Of a stretch of DNA of 64,000 nucleotides, positions 9,470 through 23,540 are shown piece after piece (the first letter of the stretch is position 1; each line of letters starts with the position of its first letter). The stretch lies in NCBI GenBank assembly GCA_009193035.1, contig SWDT01000001.1, forward strand, positions 496,001 to 560,000. The letters are read 5' to 3'. The translations under genes were made by a program, and so were the position numbers. This DNA comes from Halicephalobus mephisto (Eukaryota > Nematoda > Chromadorea > Rhabditida > Panagrolaimidae). Under the pieces are notes generated by a model that saw nothing but the letters and a program-made list of their open reading frames with translations, searched no databases and was not told the origin of the DNA.

Positions 9470-12400
9470 TTATTGCTGCGACGATTTTTGTTCTTCTTGC
9501 ATGCGGGAGATTTGCGTAAAGACTTCTGTGAGAGGGTGGTAACTCAATCCCTTGTTTTGGGGAGGCTGAAACGGAGGAGATGATTATCTATAATGAGATT
9601 GTTCTTATTACCTGATTATGAGATTGAGGGAGAAAAGAATCTATGGATAATTCCGTTGGATGATAACTACTCATGGCCATTCTCGCTGTCGGGAGGACTT
9701 CATCGACTTTTGCATAGATGAGATCGCCGAGTTCACCGAAATCGGGGTCTATTCGTTCTGGGGCCGTGGTGGACTTGCTCATTCTCGGAAACCTAGTCAT
9801 ATGATCGAGTTTAACCGGAGTGATTCCAATTTGGAGCAAATAATCTGTCACGCTTGAATTGATGGAGATTGCATCTGGATCAATTCCAGAATCCGGCTGT
9901 GATCTCGCTCCGAAGCCATCATGAGTAGAGCTTGGTTTTAGTTGATTACTGTTTCGATCGCTACTGTTCGAGGAGATCAGAGAAAATGTCTTTGGACGTT
10001 CATACGATAACGATGGTGGTACTTTGGCAAAAGATGGGGACGATCTATTGATGTCAGCCATAACGGCTACATTTCCTTTAGCCACACTGTAAATTTGTTT
10101 TTGGGGCTTCCGTTGTTCTCTGGCCTTGAAATAGATGCAGACTAGTATCAGGCAGAGGAGCAATAAAAGAGAAATGAACAATACTGCAACAGTCACGGTC
10201 AATTTATTCAGTTTTGTTAATTCCAAAATTGGTGAATTTTTCAAGGAATCTGGAGTCCCAAGTTCCAAAGAGACGATGGTTCTCGAATGTTGCGTAACTC
10301 CACTGGATGCTATTACAGTAATCTGTTCTACAGTTCTATTGGCTGGGAAAGGTTCTTTCAAAACGAGAACTCCGGAATCAGGATCGATTCCGATAAATGG
10401 AGTATGCTCTTCATCAGCGATAGAATAAGTTACTTTCCCATCTGGTCCAATATCGTCATCAGTAGCGGATATTTGTCCTATTCTTTGGCCGATTTCTGCC
10501 TTTGGAGGAATCTCGAAAGTGTAGGAAGCCTTGGAGAACATCGGAGCGAATTCATCTACTCCAATGACAGTCACTTGAACAGGGACAATGGCTGATCGGT
10601 GATGGGCATCTTCAACCGTTACTGTGAACTCATAACTGGATTTTCTTTCATGATCCAGTTGTCCTCGGAGGATGACTTCTCCTGAGTGAGTGTTGATTTC
10701 AAAAATTTCATCGTTATCAGAAATAGAGTATTTCCAACTCTTGGTTACATAATCCCATTTGTTGTGAGCCTGTGCTTTAACAACAACACTTCCAATAGAC
10801 AGAGATTCAGGGATGTATTTATGATAAGAAGGCACTGCGAACATTGGAGCACTTCCTGACCAATTGTCAATATTGTAGACTAATTGGGCCATATAAACAC
10901 TCCAAAGACTTGGAGCTCCGTTATCTTCGGCAATGAATGTGATATTGAAGGTATTCGTTCCAGGTGATTCGTAGAGGAACTCATCGTCCCAGTGATCAAA
11001 GATAACGGCTCCAGAATTTTGGTCCACTCTGATGGTCCCAAGTTCGTTGCCAGAAAGAATTCTGAATCTGATTCTTGCATTATCTCCAGCATCAATATCT
11101 GTAGCGGTAAGCCTTCCAACGATCGTTCCTTTTTTCATCTTTTCTTCTAGTCGAATTACTTTTGGGGAATCTGATCCGAACACAGGAGCATTGTCATTGA
11201 AATCCACAACTTGAATAATGATAGATGTGAATTCTTGTTCCTCTTCAGAACTAGTCAGTCCATTGTCTCTATATTTCAATCCGATTCTGAATTTGAATTC
11301 CTTCACAGACTCTCTATCGATCGGCATTTTTAAGGACAACTGTCCATCATTGGAGATTTCAAAGATGTCCATAAATGCTTCATCCAGGATCTTAGGGATG
11401 CATTCATCACTACGCTTGTTCTGGAATTCCACTGCTCCAAATGGCAAATGAGGAGGATGATTTTCATCGACAAGGAAGTTGAAGACTTCTTTGGTGAATA
11501 TCGGTTTATCGTTGATGGCATTCTGAACAGCTTTCAATTTGATTGTTGCAATGGTTGATAACTGAGGATTTCCATTGTCTGTTGCTTGAACATTTACAAA
11601 GTAAACCGAATTCTTCTTCAAACGGTTGAGAAGCGACAGTTGACCTGTTTTCTCATTGATTTGGAAGTCCTTTGTGCCATCAAGAAGAGCATAACTCACT
11701 TCGCCTCCTGATCCTTGATCTTCATCAATAGCTGTGATTTGTCCAATGATGGAATTCCCAATTGCAGAAATCGGAACATTGATCTTTATCATGTCCGACG
11801 AAAACTTGGGGGAATTGTCGTTGACATCGACAACTTCTACAGTGAAATTCACCTTAGCTGTGTGGATTCCGTCAAACACTTGTACTCCGACATTGATCAA
11901 TTGTTCCGTCTCGAAATCCAGTTCTTTCTTCAGGTAAATCCTTCCAGTGAATCTCCCAATGTAGAAATAGTCATTTAATGGATTGATAGTATACTCAAGA
12001 ACGGAATTCTGATCCACATCGTTTGCAGTGATGCTGAATATGTGGCTTCCAACAGGGGCATTTTCTGGGATCTTTCTGCTCCTCACAGGAGGAAAAGATG
12101 GAGCATTGTCATTCGTGTCCAAGACGTGGATTTCAACAATCGTCTCTGGAGATCGTATGAATCTCCCTGTTGCCATTATTTTCAGGATGTAAACTCGTTG
12201 AATCTCCGCATCGAGCTCTTCGGCAGTTCGAATATGTCCTTCATCATCAATCTCAAAAGCAGCATCTACGTTTCCTTCAACGATATTTAGAGTCAGAAGT
12301 ACGTCGTTGAAGATCTTATTAGAAGTATCGATTTTTATCACGGGAGTTCCTCTCGGCTGGCCTTCTAAGACAGTTGCAATATATTTTTGTTGTAGGAATT

Positions 12401-15400
12401 TCGGTTCTCCTCGTAAGAATCCTACTGTGGTTCGTTTCCAGTTGACCCTGATCTGCCTTTCAGAACTGAGAGGATTCGTCTGGCTACAGTCATCAATAGC
12501 AACTTTTAAGATGAACTCGGGACCTTTGAAGGCGTAATCTCTTGCAAAAATAATATCTCCGGTATCTGGATCAATGTCTAAAGTTCCACTCGGATCATCG
12601 ACTATCCTAAATTTAACTTTTCCATTTTCCCCCTCATCCAGATCATGTGCTGTCAACTTTAAGATCAAAGCCGGAGCAACCACAGAATCAGTAATTTCGA
12701 TCAACTGAGGTGTCGTAGGACTGAATCGAGGGGGATTATCATTCTCATCCCTAACCAGAACCCTGACAGTACATACATCTGCTCGTTTAGGTTGATGATT
12801 ATCCGAAACGGAAATAATCAGAAAGTGCTCCGATTTCTTTTCTCTGTCCAGCTCCTTACAGGAGATGATGCCACTGGTTTCATTGATGAAGAAGAGGGAA
12901 TCCGCTCCTCCTTCAATGTGGTAAAAGAACGGTGTATCCATTGTACTCGCTTCTCTACTGGGGAATATCCTCATAACATCTGTAATTGCTCGATTTTCCG
13001 GAATACTGATGTTTCCACAAGAAGCTTGAACAATTTTCGGCCCTGAAGTAGAATCTTCCTTGATGTTTACAATAACACTAGCATAATCAGTTGTGTTTCC
13101 TTCTTCACTAATAGTATAAACTGAAATTCCAATATAAAGTTAATTTAGTTTTTAGAAAACTGACCAATCAACCGATGAGTCCTTTCAATGACTTCTCCGG
13201 TTGTTCTTAGGATTCCATCAGTTCGACCGATTTCGAATCCTTTGAGATTTTCAGGCAGCAGCCCAAAGATAACAGATTCATCATCTTCTAAAAAAGTACC
13301 ATTATTTTCAATGATAAATGGATTTAGCAACACACCATTTCGGAAATTATAAATCGTCGTTCCAGTTACTACATGAGGATTGAGATCGAATGAATATGAA
13401 TTTTCCCCAAAATATTTCCATTCAGTTGAAGTATGGTTGACAAAGATGGTAAATGATTGATCAGCAAATCTAGGAGTAGAACTGACATCCATAGCTCTGA
13501 TTGTCAGCTTCATGGTTTGAGAGATCTTTTTCTTGAGCATCAAAGCCCCTGTTGTCGAATTGATAGCAAATTCGTTATTTTTGTTCCCGCCGATGATTTT
13601 GTACTTAATCTCACCATTAGATCCGTCATCTACATCAGAACAGACGAAATAATGAATAGGATTACTGAGATTGAAGATTTCGGGCCATTTGATCGTGATG
13701 TCGTTTGAACTAAGGAAAATTGGAGGATTATCGTTCGTATCAACGACATTGATGAAAACAACCGTCTGCTTTCTTCTTCTTTCGCTTTTTTGTTGACAAG
13801 AATCTTCTGCTTCAACTGTCATGTAATATTTTGGTTTCTACAAACATGGATTTATAAAATAAAAGAAACCATAGCCTTACCACATGGTGATGTAGAGTTT
13901 TTTGAAGGAAAATCTCTCCAGTCTCAACGTTAATATCGAAAGTGTTTTCTGCATCGATAAATCTGTACTTCACAGCTCCATTCATCCCAATATCATCATC
14001 GACAGCCTCCACTCGTCCAATAAGTGCTCCAACAGGAGTCGATTCAAGCACATTAAAGGTATAGTTGTCCATTGCAAAAATTGGAGAATGATTATTAGTA
14101 TCATCCAGTTCGAAAATGAGAGTCATATCTTTTCTCCTCGATGAAGACATCATATCATTTCTGCTTACTTCAATCTGAACAGCAGATGCAATATTGTAAT
14201 CCAACCTCTTTGACAGATAAACATTTCCAGTTCCTTCAACGAGTTCAAAGGAAGGGTCTCCTCTAACTAAACTGTAGTATTCGTCGCTTATCGAGCGTTC
14301 AGAAGCAGCTAATGTAAGAATCTTCGTCCCTATTGCTGTAGTTTCTTGAAGTTTTGTAACGATTGTCTCATTATCTGCGGTTGATGAGTGATGTAACCTA
14401 ATGATGAAAGTGACGTGAAGCTTCCTGCCCTCTTTATCCCCAATGTTAACAGTAAGAGAGTGTGGCTTCAGGAATTTACTTTCCTCAATGGGTTGAGCAA
14501 GGAAGATGCCTCCTTCTTTCGCATCGAAATAAGAAGAAATGCTATTCTCCTCGATATTCCAGGAATGAGCATTCGAAGCATTTATGTGGAGGACCTCCGT
14601 TCCGACAGTGTCATTTATATTTAGATGAATAGTTCTTTCTATCGGCTCTGATAGCTTTACAGTAGATTCTGTTTTGTCTAGTTCTATGAAGAGAGTGCAA
14701 ACAGCAGGTCTTGGTTTCGGTCCTTGGTCCTCGGCAATGACAGCAAGTTGGAAAGAGGATTTCAGAGCCCCTCTGATTTTTCGTTTTAGAATAACTTCGC
14801 CATTCCTCTTGACATCAACAAACTCATTCAATTGTTGTAAACGGTAGACGACAGATCCATTCAGACCAGCATCTGGATCAAAGGCATTCAATTGGCCTAA
14901 AACCCGCTTTGGTTCCATATCTTCAGAGATTCTCATTTTGTCAAGAGTCGTACAATTAGGGGTATTGTCATTAACATCCAGGATTCTAATGTGAATAGAA
15001 GCATTGGAACTCAATGGTGGCTGAAGTAAAACTAATTATCACAAATTGGAATGAAGACAAAACTTACATTTCCTTTATCATAAGCAACAACTAAGAAAGT
15101 GTAGTCTGGAGTTGTTTCTCGATCTAGATTTTGTCTTACAAATATTTCTCCAGTCTTAGAGTTGATGCCGAAGTCGGTAACGGACTCATCAATGAAACGG
15201 TATCTGATATTCGCATTCTCGTTGCTATCCTTATCTGTTGCTTTGACTACAATCAGAGGAGTCATCAAATGGGCGTCCTCAGGAACTTCTAGATCATAAA
15301 GTTGATTCTCGAATTCAGGGGCATTGTCATTAACATCTAAGACATTCAAGTAAACAGTCGTAAAGCTAGCTCTTGGCGGGATTCCCTGGTCTTGAGCTCG

Positions 15401-18400
15401 AATGGTCAATGTGTATCTTTTTGCCTTCTCGTAATCCAATGAAGCTGCTAACAACATTTGACCAGTCAATGGTCTGATGATAACAGGGCAAGCAGGTTCG
15501 CTCTTGATTAACTCATAAGTAACTTTTCCATTTTCGTGTTTATCTTTGTCGATTGCTTGAACTGCGAAAAAAGGTTCGTGAATAGTAAAGTCTTCGGCAA
15601 CATTGGTCTCTACTTCAGTCATATCGAATTCCGGAGCGTTATCGTTGGTATCGTGAATTCTAATCTTGATCTGAGAGAAACTGGCGCAATTATCGCTCGC
15701 TCTAGCTTCTATATTCAATAGAATAACATCGAGGGAATCTGCATCTTGCTCTTTGGCAACAGATAACTTCCCAGTCTTGGGATCCAAGATGAACTTCCCG
15801 TGATTCTCAGAAATGATCTTATAGGTTAACTCCCTTGGCGAAATCGCTTCGACTGTGCCAATGATGATGCCGGGAAGAATGTCTTCGCTAATTGTAAATT
15901 CATAAAGTCCTTTGACGAAATGAGGGCAGTTTTTGTCGGAATCCAGAACCTGTACCTGAATATTAGCAGGGATAGAGCTAGTCAATCCCCCAGAATCCTT
16001 TGCCCAAATTTTGACATCCAGGATCTGGCCAGAAAGAGAATGAAGGGGCTTGTCGGAATAGACACGTCCATTGTTCTGGTCAACATGAAATAGCCCCTCT
16101 GCTCCTTCAACATAATATCGCACCTGAGGAATTAAAATGAGTTCGATCATTCATGCTTCATTGAACTTACCTCCCCATAATGACCAACATCATGGTCAAT
16201 GGCTTGTACTGTAAGTAACGCTGTTCCAATCGGTAAATCCCCATAAACGGTAATATTATAGGTTGGAGGGTCAAAAACCGGACTGTTGTCATTAACATCT
16301 TCTACCAACACATTAATTAATGTTGAAGCTGTTCGACCACCTGGAAAGTACAGTATAGCTTATGAAACTCATTATGAAATTTGCTTAGCGCCCCTGGCAT
16401 AATCGTGTCAACTTATTTTAAAATTCTACTTCGATTTTCAATTTTTAGTTTCCCCTTTTTATTTTTCATATTTTCCCTTCAATTCAAGTCCATAATTGAA
16501 TCGAAGGTCCAAGACGCCAATTGTCGATTGATTTGCATAAATTCATCTGCGCAACATGTTTGCCAGTGCTCCGAATGTCCATTTCTGGCGAAACTTTCCC
16601 CTTGGAATTAATGCAAATAAGATTACTGGTTGCTCAGAATCTAAGTTCTAATTACCTGCGTCATGGGCGAATACTGTCAATTGATAACGGGGTACTTGTT
16701 CGTAGTCTAGGGAACTCTGAAGGCACAGTTTCCCGGAAACAGGATCTAGTTTGAAGACATGAGATGAGTCTTTAAATGAATACCTCAGTTTGCTTCCATT
16801 GTCCCCACAGGAACTGTCATGAGCAAGAACCTAAAACATAATTTTAAAGAACTTTGTAGTACAATTATAAGATTTTGTATTTGCTTAGCTTTTTCTGAAG
16901 CTAATTATATATTTCCTAAAACAAACTTAATAACCAGCTTTCTCTAACTTACTGTTCATGTACTTGCTCGAGAAGCAAAAAAGCTATGTGATTGAAAACG
17001 AATACGTGCGAGAGTGGAGACAAAAAATTTGGAGTATCCATGGAAACGCTTTGTAGTACCAATTTTGTTTGGCGAAAAACTTCTTTGATTGAAGTCCAGA
17101 TTAAAACTAATAGGAGTTTTGTTAGACTAAAGTCAAGAAGAATTCAATCAAGACTGCTGTTGTGGAGTTGTCAACAATGAGTTCATTAGCGATGCCATTA
17201 TTGATTATTAACCTTGGTGGGGAGATGAGCTACATTCTCGAGCAACGGTTACAAGCTCAGAATGTCATAGAAGATAAAAGTGTCAAGGTTCTCCATGAGA
17301 TTATTGCTGCGATGATGAACAAATCGTTCATCAAGAAGCTTTTTTATCCTCAATCCCTCGCGACCAGGAAATCAATGAGGTTGCTGTTTGAGAAAATTGC
17401 TCATGCTAGTATTATGAGACTTAATGAAGCTAGGTGAGTCTTGGATGCTTTATGACATCTAATTCAGCTATCGTTTGTAGTATGGACAAACTTTTCGACC
17501 TGATGACGATGGCAGTTAAGTACCAAGTTGTCATGGCTTGTAACCCTTACGAGCTCCTTAACATCACGTTGAACCACTTAGATGGCATTAGAGGAGTCAT
17601 GAAAGGCCACGAAGGCATCAACGACTGTATCGACTATGCCTACCGCTTGGTCTGATTTATAGGTTTCCCTTAGAGTAAAACTAGAATTTTCAGCTTCGTC
17701 AAGTGTACTTCACCCTTCCAGAGTGGAAAATGGCACTTATACGAGATTCTATACTTTCATTTTTCCAGGTTCGCGAGATAAGCAGACATATCAAACGAGT
17801 TGATTGGTTTTAGGATGCCAAAGTAAAAGTTTCTATTCTCATGAGGGAAAATAAACAAGGACGTGAAGGAGACTTCATCACCGATACCGGTGGTATTCTT
17901 CTACCACCTCACTCAAACGTCCCTGGTACTATTCGTTATTATGTCAATGGAGAATGTTTGAATGTTACTAATTTCCCGTTGCCTACTAAGTACATTGCTA
18001 ACACTGTTACTGCTGAGGAATACGATAAAAGACTGGAGATGGAGATTACTGATCGTGGAACCACACTTGGGACAAACATGTATGTCTCCATGTCGGAAGG
18101 TCTCCAGGTGAACTCCAACTTCATGACATGGCAATAATTTAATTTTTTAGGTAAAAGGTGGTAGTAATGGTCGAGAAGACGGCCCACCTGTTGGGGACGA
18201 ACTGAAATTTTTGTCTACCCTCTTGGCAGCCCCTGACAACAGTCAAGAGACCTCCAAACAAATCATGTTAAGCATGTTCGATGACGATGATGCTCCCAAA
18301 ACCTCAACTGCTAAACCAAATTCCTCCACTGCAACAGGAAAAGTGAAAATAAGTAAAACTTCCCGAACTCTCGATAGTGCCATGCAAGAGGTCCGTTGTT

Positions 18401-21362
18401 CATAGATATCATAATTGATGACAAAAATCCTTAAGATGCATCATGCCCTTTTCGCACTTGCTGTCATAATTTCCCAACGTTTCCTTTGCGGGTGTTGCAT
18501 TCGGGTCCTAGATAAACTACTCTCTTGCGACCAATTAATCATCTATTTCGGCCCAGTTCAAGCGCATATAGATGAAAAATCATCCCAAGTGACTAGCGAC
18601 TGACAATCTTATTAAGCAAAATTCGGAAGAATTAAGGATTCAAAAGCGCGAGGAAATTACGAAATTTAACAAGTTTTTCAGCTTTCAATTCGTCCTGAAT
18701 CTAAGAAGGGAAAAGGTGAGAATCTGGCCAACCTTATGGAAGAAGTATCGACTGGGCAAACATCAAAAAGATCAACTTCAGTGAAGAAACGAAGTGACAG
18801 TGCCAAAGGCCGTGGACCTCCATCCAGAAATGGGTCAGTCAAGAAAAAATAATCGAAAAAGTTAAAACAAATGTTTGAAAGAAATAGATAAACGAACCTG
18901 GAGTAAACATGTCGATACATCCGCATCTTCTTTGACTGTAATTTCATAAAGAGATTTATCAAAGGTCGGTGATTTCGTTTTGAAATCAGTAATATCAATG
19001 ATAACCTTGGCGGACGATCTTAGAGGTGGTTTTCCATTATCTGTGGCCACGACATCAAAGTTGATGTTTTTTCCGATTCCACAGTCGATTTCCTCCTTGC
19101 TAATAAGTAATCCCGTTTCGGGATCAATAGAGAATTTGTCAGTTCCTTCAAGAGAGTACTGAATCCTTGCATTTTCCCCGAAATCAGGATCAGTGGCCAA
19201 AAGTCTGTAAACGGATTGCTGATCATTGGAATTGTAGATAAAAGATAGCCGATATTCCGACTGATTCCATTTTGGAGCATTATCGTTGATATCTAGGAGC
19301 TCCAGAATTACAGGATGATCCAAGGTTATCTGGCCATTGAAATCCTTCAGAATGAAGTTGAGGTCAAGTTCGGGATTTGACTCTCTATCTAATGGGCCAC
19401 AGACAAGAACTAGATACACAGAAGGAGAATCAGTTTGCTTCAAACAGAGAGAATCTGAACCAGATAGAACCAGTCTGAAAACACTGGTTATTTCTAGTTC
19501 GAAATCAAAGAGTTACCTGTCATTGCTGCGTCCTCTCACTGAAACTCGTGCCAATACATATCCTACAGTCAGCGCTTCGGAAATTCTGGGATTGCCGTCT
19601 TCAGTCAACCAGACGAGACTGACATCATTCTTAGCAGCCCCAGCGTTAGGATTCTGAACGTTTACTGTTAGGAACACGGTTGATTCAAGTGCCTGAGGAA
19701 CTCCATGATCAGCGGCAATAACGATCAATTCGTAGACATTTTCCGGAGGCAATTGAGTATTCGCAACAGTAATCTCACCCGTTTTACTGTTAATTTTGAA
19801 AGGATTGATTTCTTGTGAATTCGGTTGATTCTATAAATGAAATAAGACCGAATTAATAAGAATCGTATAAAAGTACCTCTGAAAATCTGTAACTAATCCT
19901 GGCATTTTCTCCTGCATCGGCATCTCTGGCTTTGACTGTCAAAACCTCCGTTCCGACAGTAGCATTGCTCAATAGATAAGCAGAATATCTAGATTGCAGA
20001 AATTCCGGCGCGTTATCATTGGCGTCGAGGATGTGTATATGGACGTTGAGTTTCCCTTTCTTCGGTGGATCTCCTCCATCAATCACCTCAATAGTCAGAT
20101 CATATCGATCTCTGTATTCTCTATCAAGTTGTCCATTAACGATGAGATCTACGTAAACGGCGGAATTCAATCTGCTCGTCGCCAATCGGAACACATTGTT
20201 GACGTTACCTCCAGAAATGAAATACTTTTTAATGGAATATTTCTCGGAATCTGGGTCTACTGCTGACGGGAGGACAAACTCCGTGTCGATCCTCGCGTAT
20301 TCAGAGATATCCAACTAAAATTTGTTGATCCAATTAATCCTAAATTAATTTAAAAAATACATTGATGTCGTTTACAGGAAATACTGGGGCATTGTCGTTC
20401 TCATCCTGGATTTCGATGATCACCTTGATCGTTTTGGAGCCATCTGTGGGAATTGCTAGCAAGATTAACCTGTTTTCTTTTTCATGATCAAGTTCTCCTT
20501 GAAGAAGAATCTCCCCAGTCTTCTCATTTACAGATAACACCTGAAAAACAAATCTGCGATGAATTCTTCCATGTCATTACTCTCAGAAGCGTGATCTTGC
20601 CTCATTATGACATATGCTTATGCAAATTGCCTTCTCGAGTGTTTACAGACGGCTGCCAGAAATCATCTTCTTGACATTGCGCGCTAATTAAACGGGATAT
20701 ATATAATATGCTCGAGTACAACGGAGCAGATGGAAGTCAGTCCCGGTTTTGACAAAATTTTGTTTTTTAATCAAAAGGAAAAAACTTTGCCTTCATAAAT
20801 GGTCGAAAACGAATGTAGGTCAACGAAAAGACAACTTTAAAATTTCTTCAAATGAATCTTATCCAAAAAAATATAATGAACATATTTGTCTTTAGAATTT
20901 TTGAATAGCCTTTTGTCCTCGCCGGAAAATTCACTTTAGATTCTTGTCACTGTTTTCATTCACTTCTGGATAAGCAAAGGCAAAACTAGTCTGGAGGTGT
21001 TGTAATAGTGGTCATGTAAAAAAGCAAATTGGGGGGAATTTAATGGCGTTACTTGCGGTCGTGTTCGATCCAAAATGAGACCAATTGAAGGCCGTGAACA
21101 ACTTGGATTTCTACTTGAAATTACTAAGTGTTGGTGTTCAACTTACCTTTTCAGCCATGCTATCCGATTCCGGAAAGACAACGTAATAATTGGATTTATC
21201 CAACGATGATGGGGGTTGATCAGAGACATAGCCGATTTTGTGTCCCAATGGAGCTGACTCGGATACTTGCAAGTGTCGTTCAACTTCCGTTAAGGCCCCC
21301 GGAAGTCGACATAGAAAAATAAGAAGTGCTACTACTTTTGGGTTGATTAAGGAAGAATACAT
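9470..21362 (-). CDS. cdh-1: Giant Dachsous-type protocadherin
   Basis: About a dozen exons encode roughly 2,850 residues. The start is chosen at 21362 because it opens a signal peptide (MYSSLINPKVVALLIFLC). The ectodomain is a chain of about 24 cadherin repeats with Ca-binding DxNDNxP linkers (e.g. DENDNAPVF, DVNDNAPEF, DTNDNAPSF) and DRE/DxD motifs. Several linkers are degenerate. No EGF or laminin-G domains are seen. That architecture fits Dachsous (CDH-1 in C. elegans), not Fat. A single TM (VAVLFISLLLLLCLILVCIYF) precedes a ~210-residue tail with PDSGIDPDAISINSS. The final exon (9565-9470), after a 46-nt intron, adds SYHPLTEVFTQISRMQEEQ; without it the frame would end early at 9588. Dachsous binds Fat in planar polarity and growth control. 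The large intron (about 16.8-18.9 kb) contains OSCP1 on the opposite strand. Confidence 0.85.
17177..18852 (+). CDS. OSCP1: OSCP1 (organic solute carrier partner 1), nested in the cadherin intron
   Basis: A complete gene of about six exons lies inside, and antisense to, a cadherin intron. The start ATG at 17177 gives MSSLAMPLLIINLGGEMSYI, matching the conserved OSCP1 opening (PLLFLNLGGEM.YILDQRL). Further matches are HASIMRLNEASMDKLFDLMT, NHLDGIRG, LIRDSILSFFQDAKVKVSIL and a LGTNMYVSM block. The C-terminus is Ser/Lys-rich and ends SVKKK. Exon junctions: 17433/17481, then introns with GTCTGA, GTTCGC and GTGAAC donors, and a longer one after DSAMQE before LSIRPESKK. OSCP1 proteins are associated with ciliary basal bodies and transport in vertebrates. 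The function in nematodes is unclear. Confidence 0.9.
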
Positions 21363-23540
21363 ATTTATGCTTGAGTGACTGCCAATCATTGGACTCTTCC
21401 TAATTCTGGGACAATGAAACATTGGTTCACCATTTTGGGCAACAAATGGTGTAAACAAAATGATGAAAAACCGCGCGAGAAGTTGATCCTTCTAAAGGCA
21501 CAAATTTAATCTGCAAAATTCAACCGTAAAAATGAAACAAAAACATTGCGTGAGGCAGACTTCAGCGATTTCGGATTCTGACAGGTCTTCCAAGGGTATT
21601 CTAAAAGTGTATAATGGGAAAGTCGCTCATTCAAGGATGAGTACAAAAGTGCCGGACTTTGGCCGATGATAATTATGCCCGTGATGGCCTTGCCCGGTCA
21701 ACATCTCTCAAGATTTTGACCAACAAGGACTTGCGGCGCGTCAAAAAGACCAGTATGACGACGGGATGTTTCAAGGAGATGAGACAGAAAAGAGGAGTGG
21801 AAGATGTGCGCCTGACCCGCCCAAATTTGACGTTATGGACAGCCATCTTCGGATTCTTCTTAGGATATGCTTAGAGTTCATTTATTCTTCCCAAACAATT
21901 GGGAAGACAACTGGACAATTTAAGGAAAACGCAAAAATTGAACATTCTTGTTTAAAAAACAAAATTTGGCCTTGAAACCGATTCACCGTTATAAATGAAC
22001 ATCGCGTTCATCTCTTTTTTGATTTCCAATCGGCAAAATGAAGGCAGTTTTCTTTCAGGACCATGTGGGAATCCTCGTTCGACCTTGCCAAAATTGAACG
22101 GTCAACTTTCTTGAAAACAAGTTTTTCATCCTAGATTTAAAGTCTGAATAAATGCCGAAAATACTTTTACTTGAATTTACATGATTGAATAGACTTCTGG
22201 AGAATCTCCCATTTATTCAAAAAGCAGAAAGAACGGTCAACTTGGAGTAGTTATGGACAAAGCCAAAAGCCGCTTCCGTTCGCTCAAGTTGAAAGCTTTT
22301 CTGGCACCCGATTAATGCATTTTCCGAGTAATCAGGACACTCCAGCCAAATGGCCATTGCGTAAACATGAAAAAACAAACAAGGAGGATTGGGTCAGGTC
22401 GCATTATCCACGGCATGCGGCGAGCTAATTACAATCCACAAGAACATCGAGGATTTTCATTATAAGAAAAAACAGGAGGCGTTCTAGTTCCACTTCTTCT
22501 AACGAGATGGTTTCTATAAATTCAATCAGAATAAGAAAAAGGGATCTCAGAAATCAGCGCTTCTCTGGGAAGCTGGCTGCCGCGTCAAGTAGGCAAATTA
22601 TGGCAATGGACAAATATAGGAGCAATGAATGAGGAGTGAGAGCAAATAAACAATAAGTTCGAGAAGGTGCCCAATCAATCAGGTCATAGCTAATCTTTAT
22701 TCCTAAACGATCGATGAATCAAACTAACTTTCGAGTTAATACTTCGACTGCTGACCATAAGTTTGATACAGTTCAATAGATTTTCGAACGGTGTACTTAA
22801 TGATACCAGAAATTTGTGAAATTTCTCAGTTGGATCCGTGGAAATCGAAATTTAAAAAATTTTCGAACTTCACTAACATGAATTTTAGCATTCCTCTGTT
22901 GAAATATAAATCATCATTGTTTTTCTTTCAGTAATTCTTGACATTTTCTATTATTTTGAGTGAAATGAACCTAACTTGAAATTTACTGCTTTTAGAAAAC
23001 GCTACCATATCCAAATTTGTTCTTAGGAACATATTTTGGTTTCTTTTTAAGATCATGCCAGTCATGTTGGAAATCATCAAAACTACCACAACTCAACTTT
23101 CTTCGTCAGAAAAGATTACTAAGAAAGTGTAAGTAGTATATCAAATATGAACAAAAAACCTTACTTTCAATTGGTTACATTCATTTGAGCAAAATTAAGT
23201 CTGCTCTTGATGTGCATATCGTCCAGAGTTGATGCTTCCTTCGTTTTCATTCTTTTGATACACAAAAATGAACTCAGGATTTGTTTGATCATCATTCATG
23301 AGTCATTCAGTTTATATTCAAATTTGATTTTACTGTGATGTCTTTTAATTCAATTCTACTCTGATAATTCTTCGATTTCTCTTAGAAACTTTTTATTGCT
23401 ACGTAAACAAGCCATGTACTATTTCACAATAGCGTTTATACAACTACTTATTCTCAAATTAGCAGAAAATTAGAGTGTACGTGTACTTTTGTCCTGGTCC
23501 TTAGATTATCTGGTAAATGAACCAGACAGACTCCCAAGTT
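21363..23540. other. Upstream region of the cadherin gene
   Basis: About 2.2 kb without a supported gene, between the divergent cadherin start and the convergent SAM-carrier end. It includes a GC-richer patch (22380-22450) with a TAATTA homeodomain-type core. The plus-strand ORFs at 21659-21975 have no motifs. Confidence 0.4.

Noticed and set aside
16381..16754. Plus-strand ORFs in the cadherin region
   Set aside because: They overlap a cadherin exon and intron antisense; no independent evidence.
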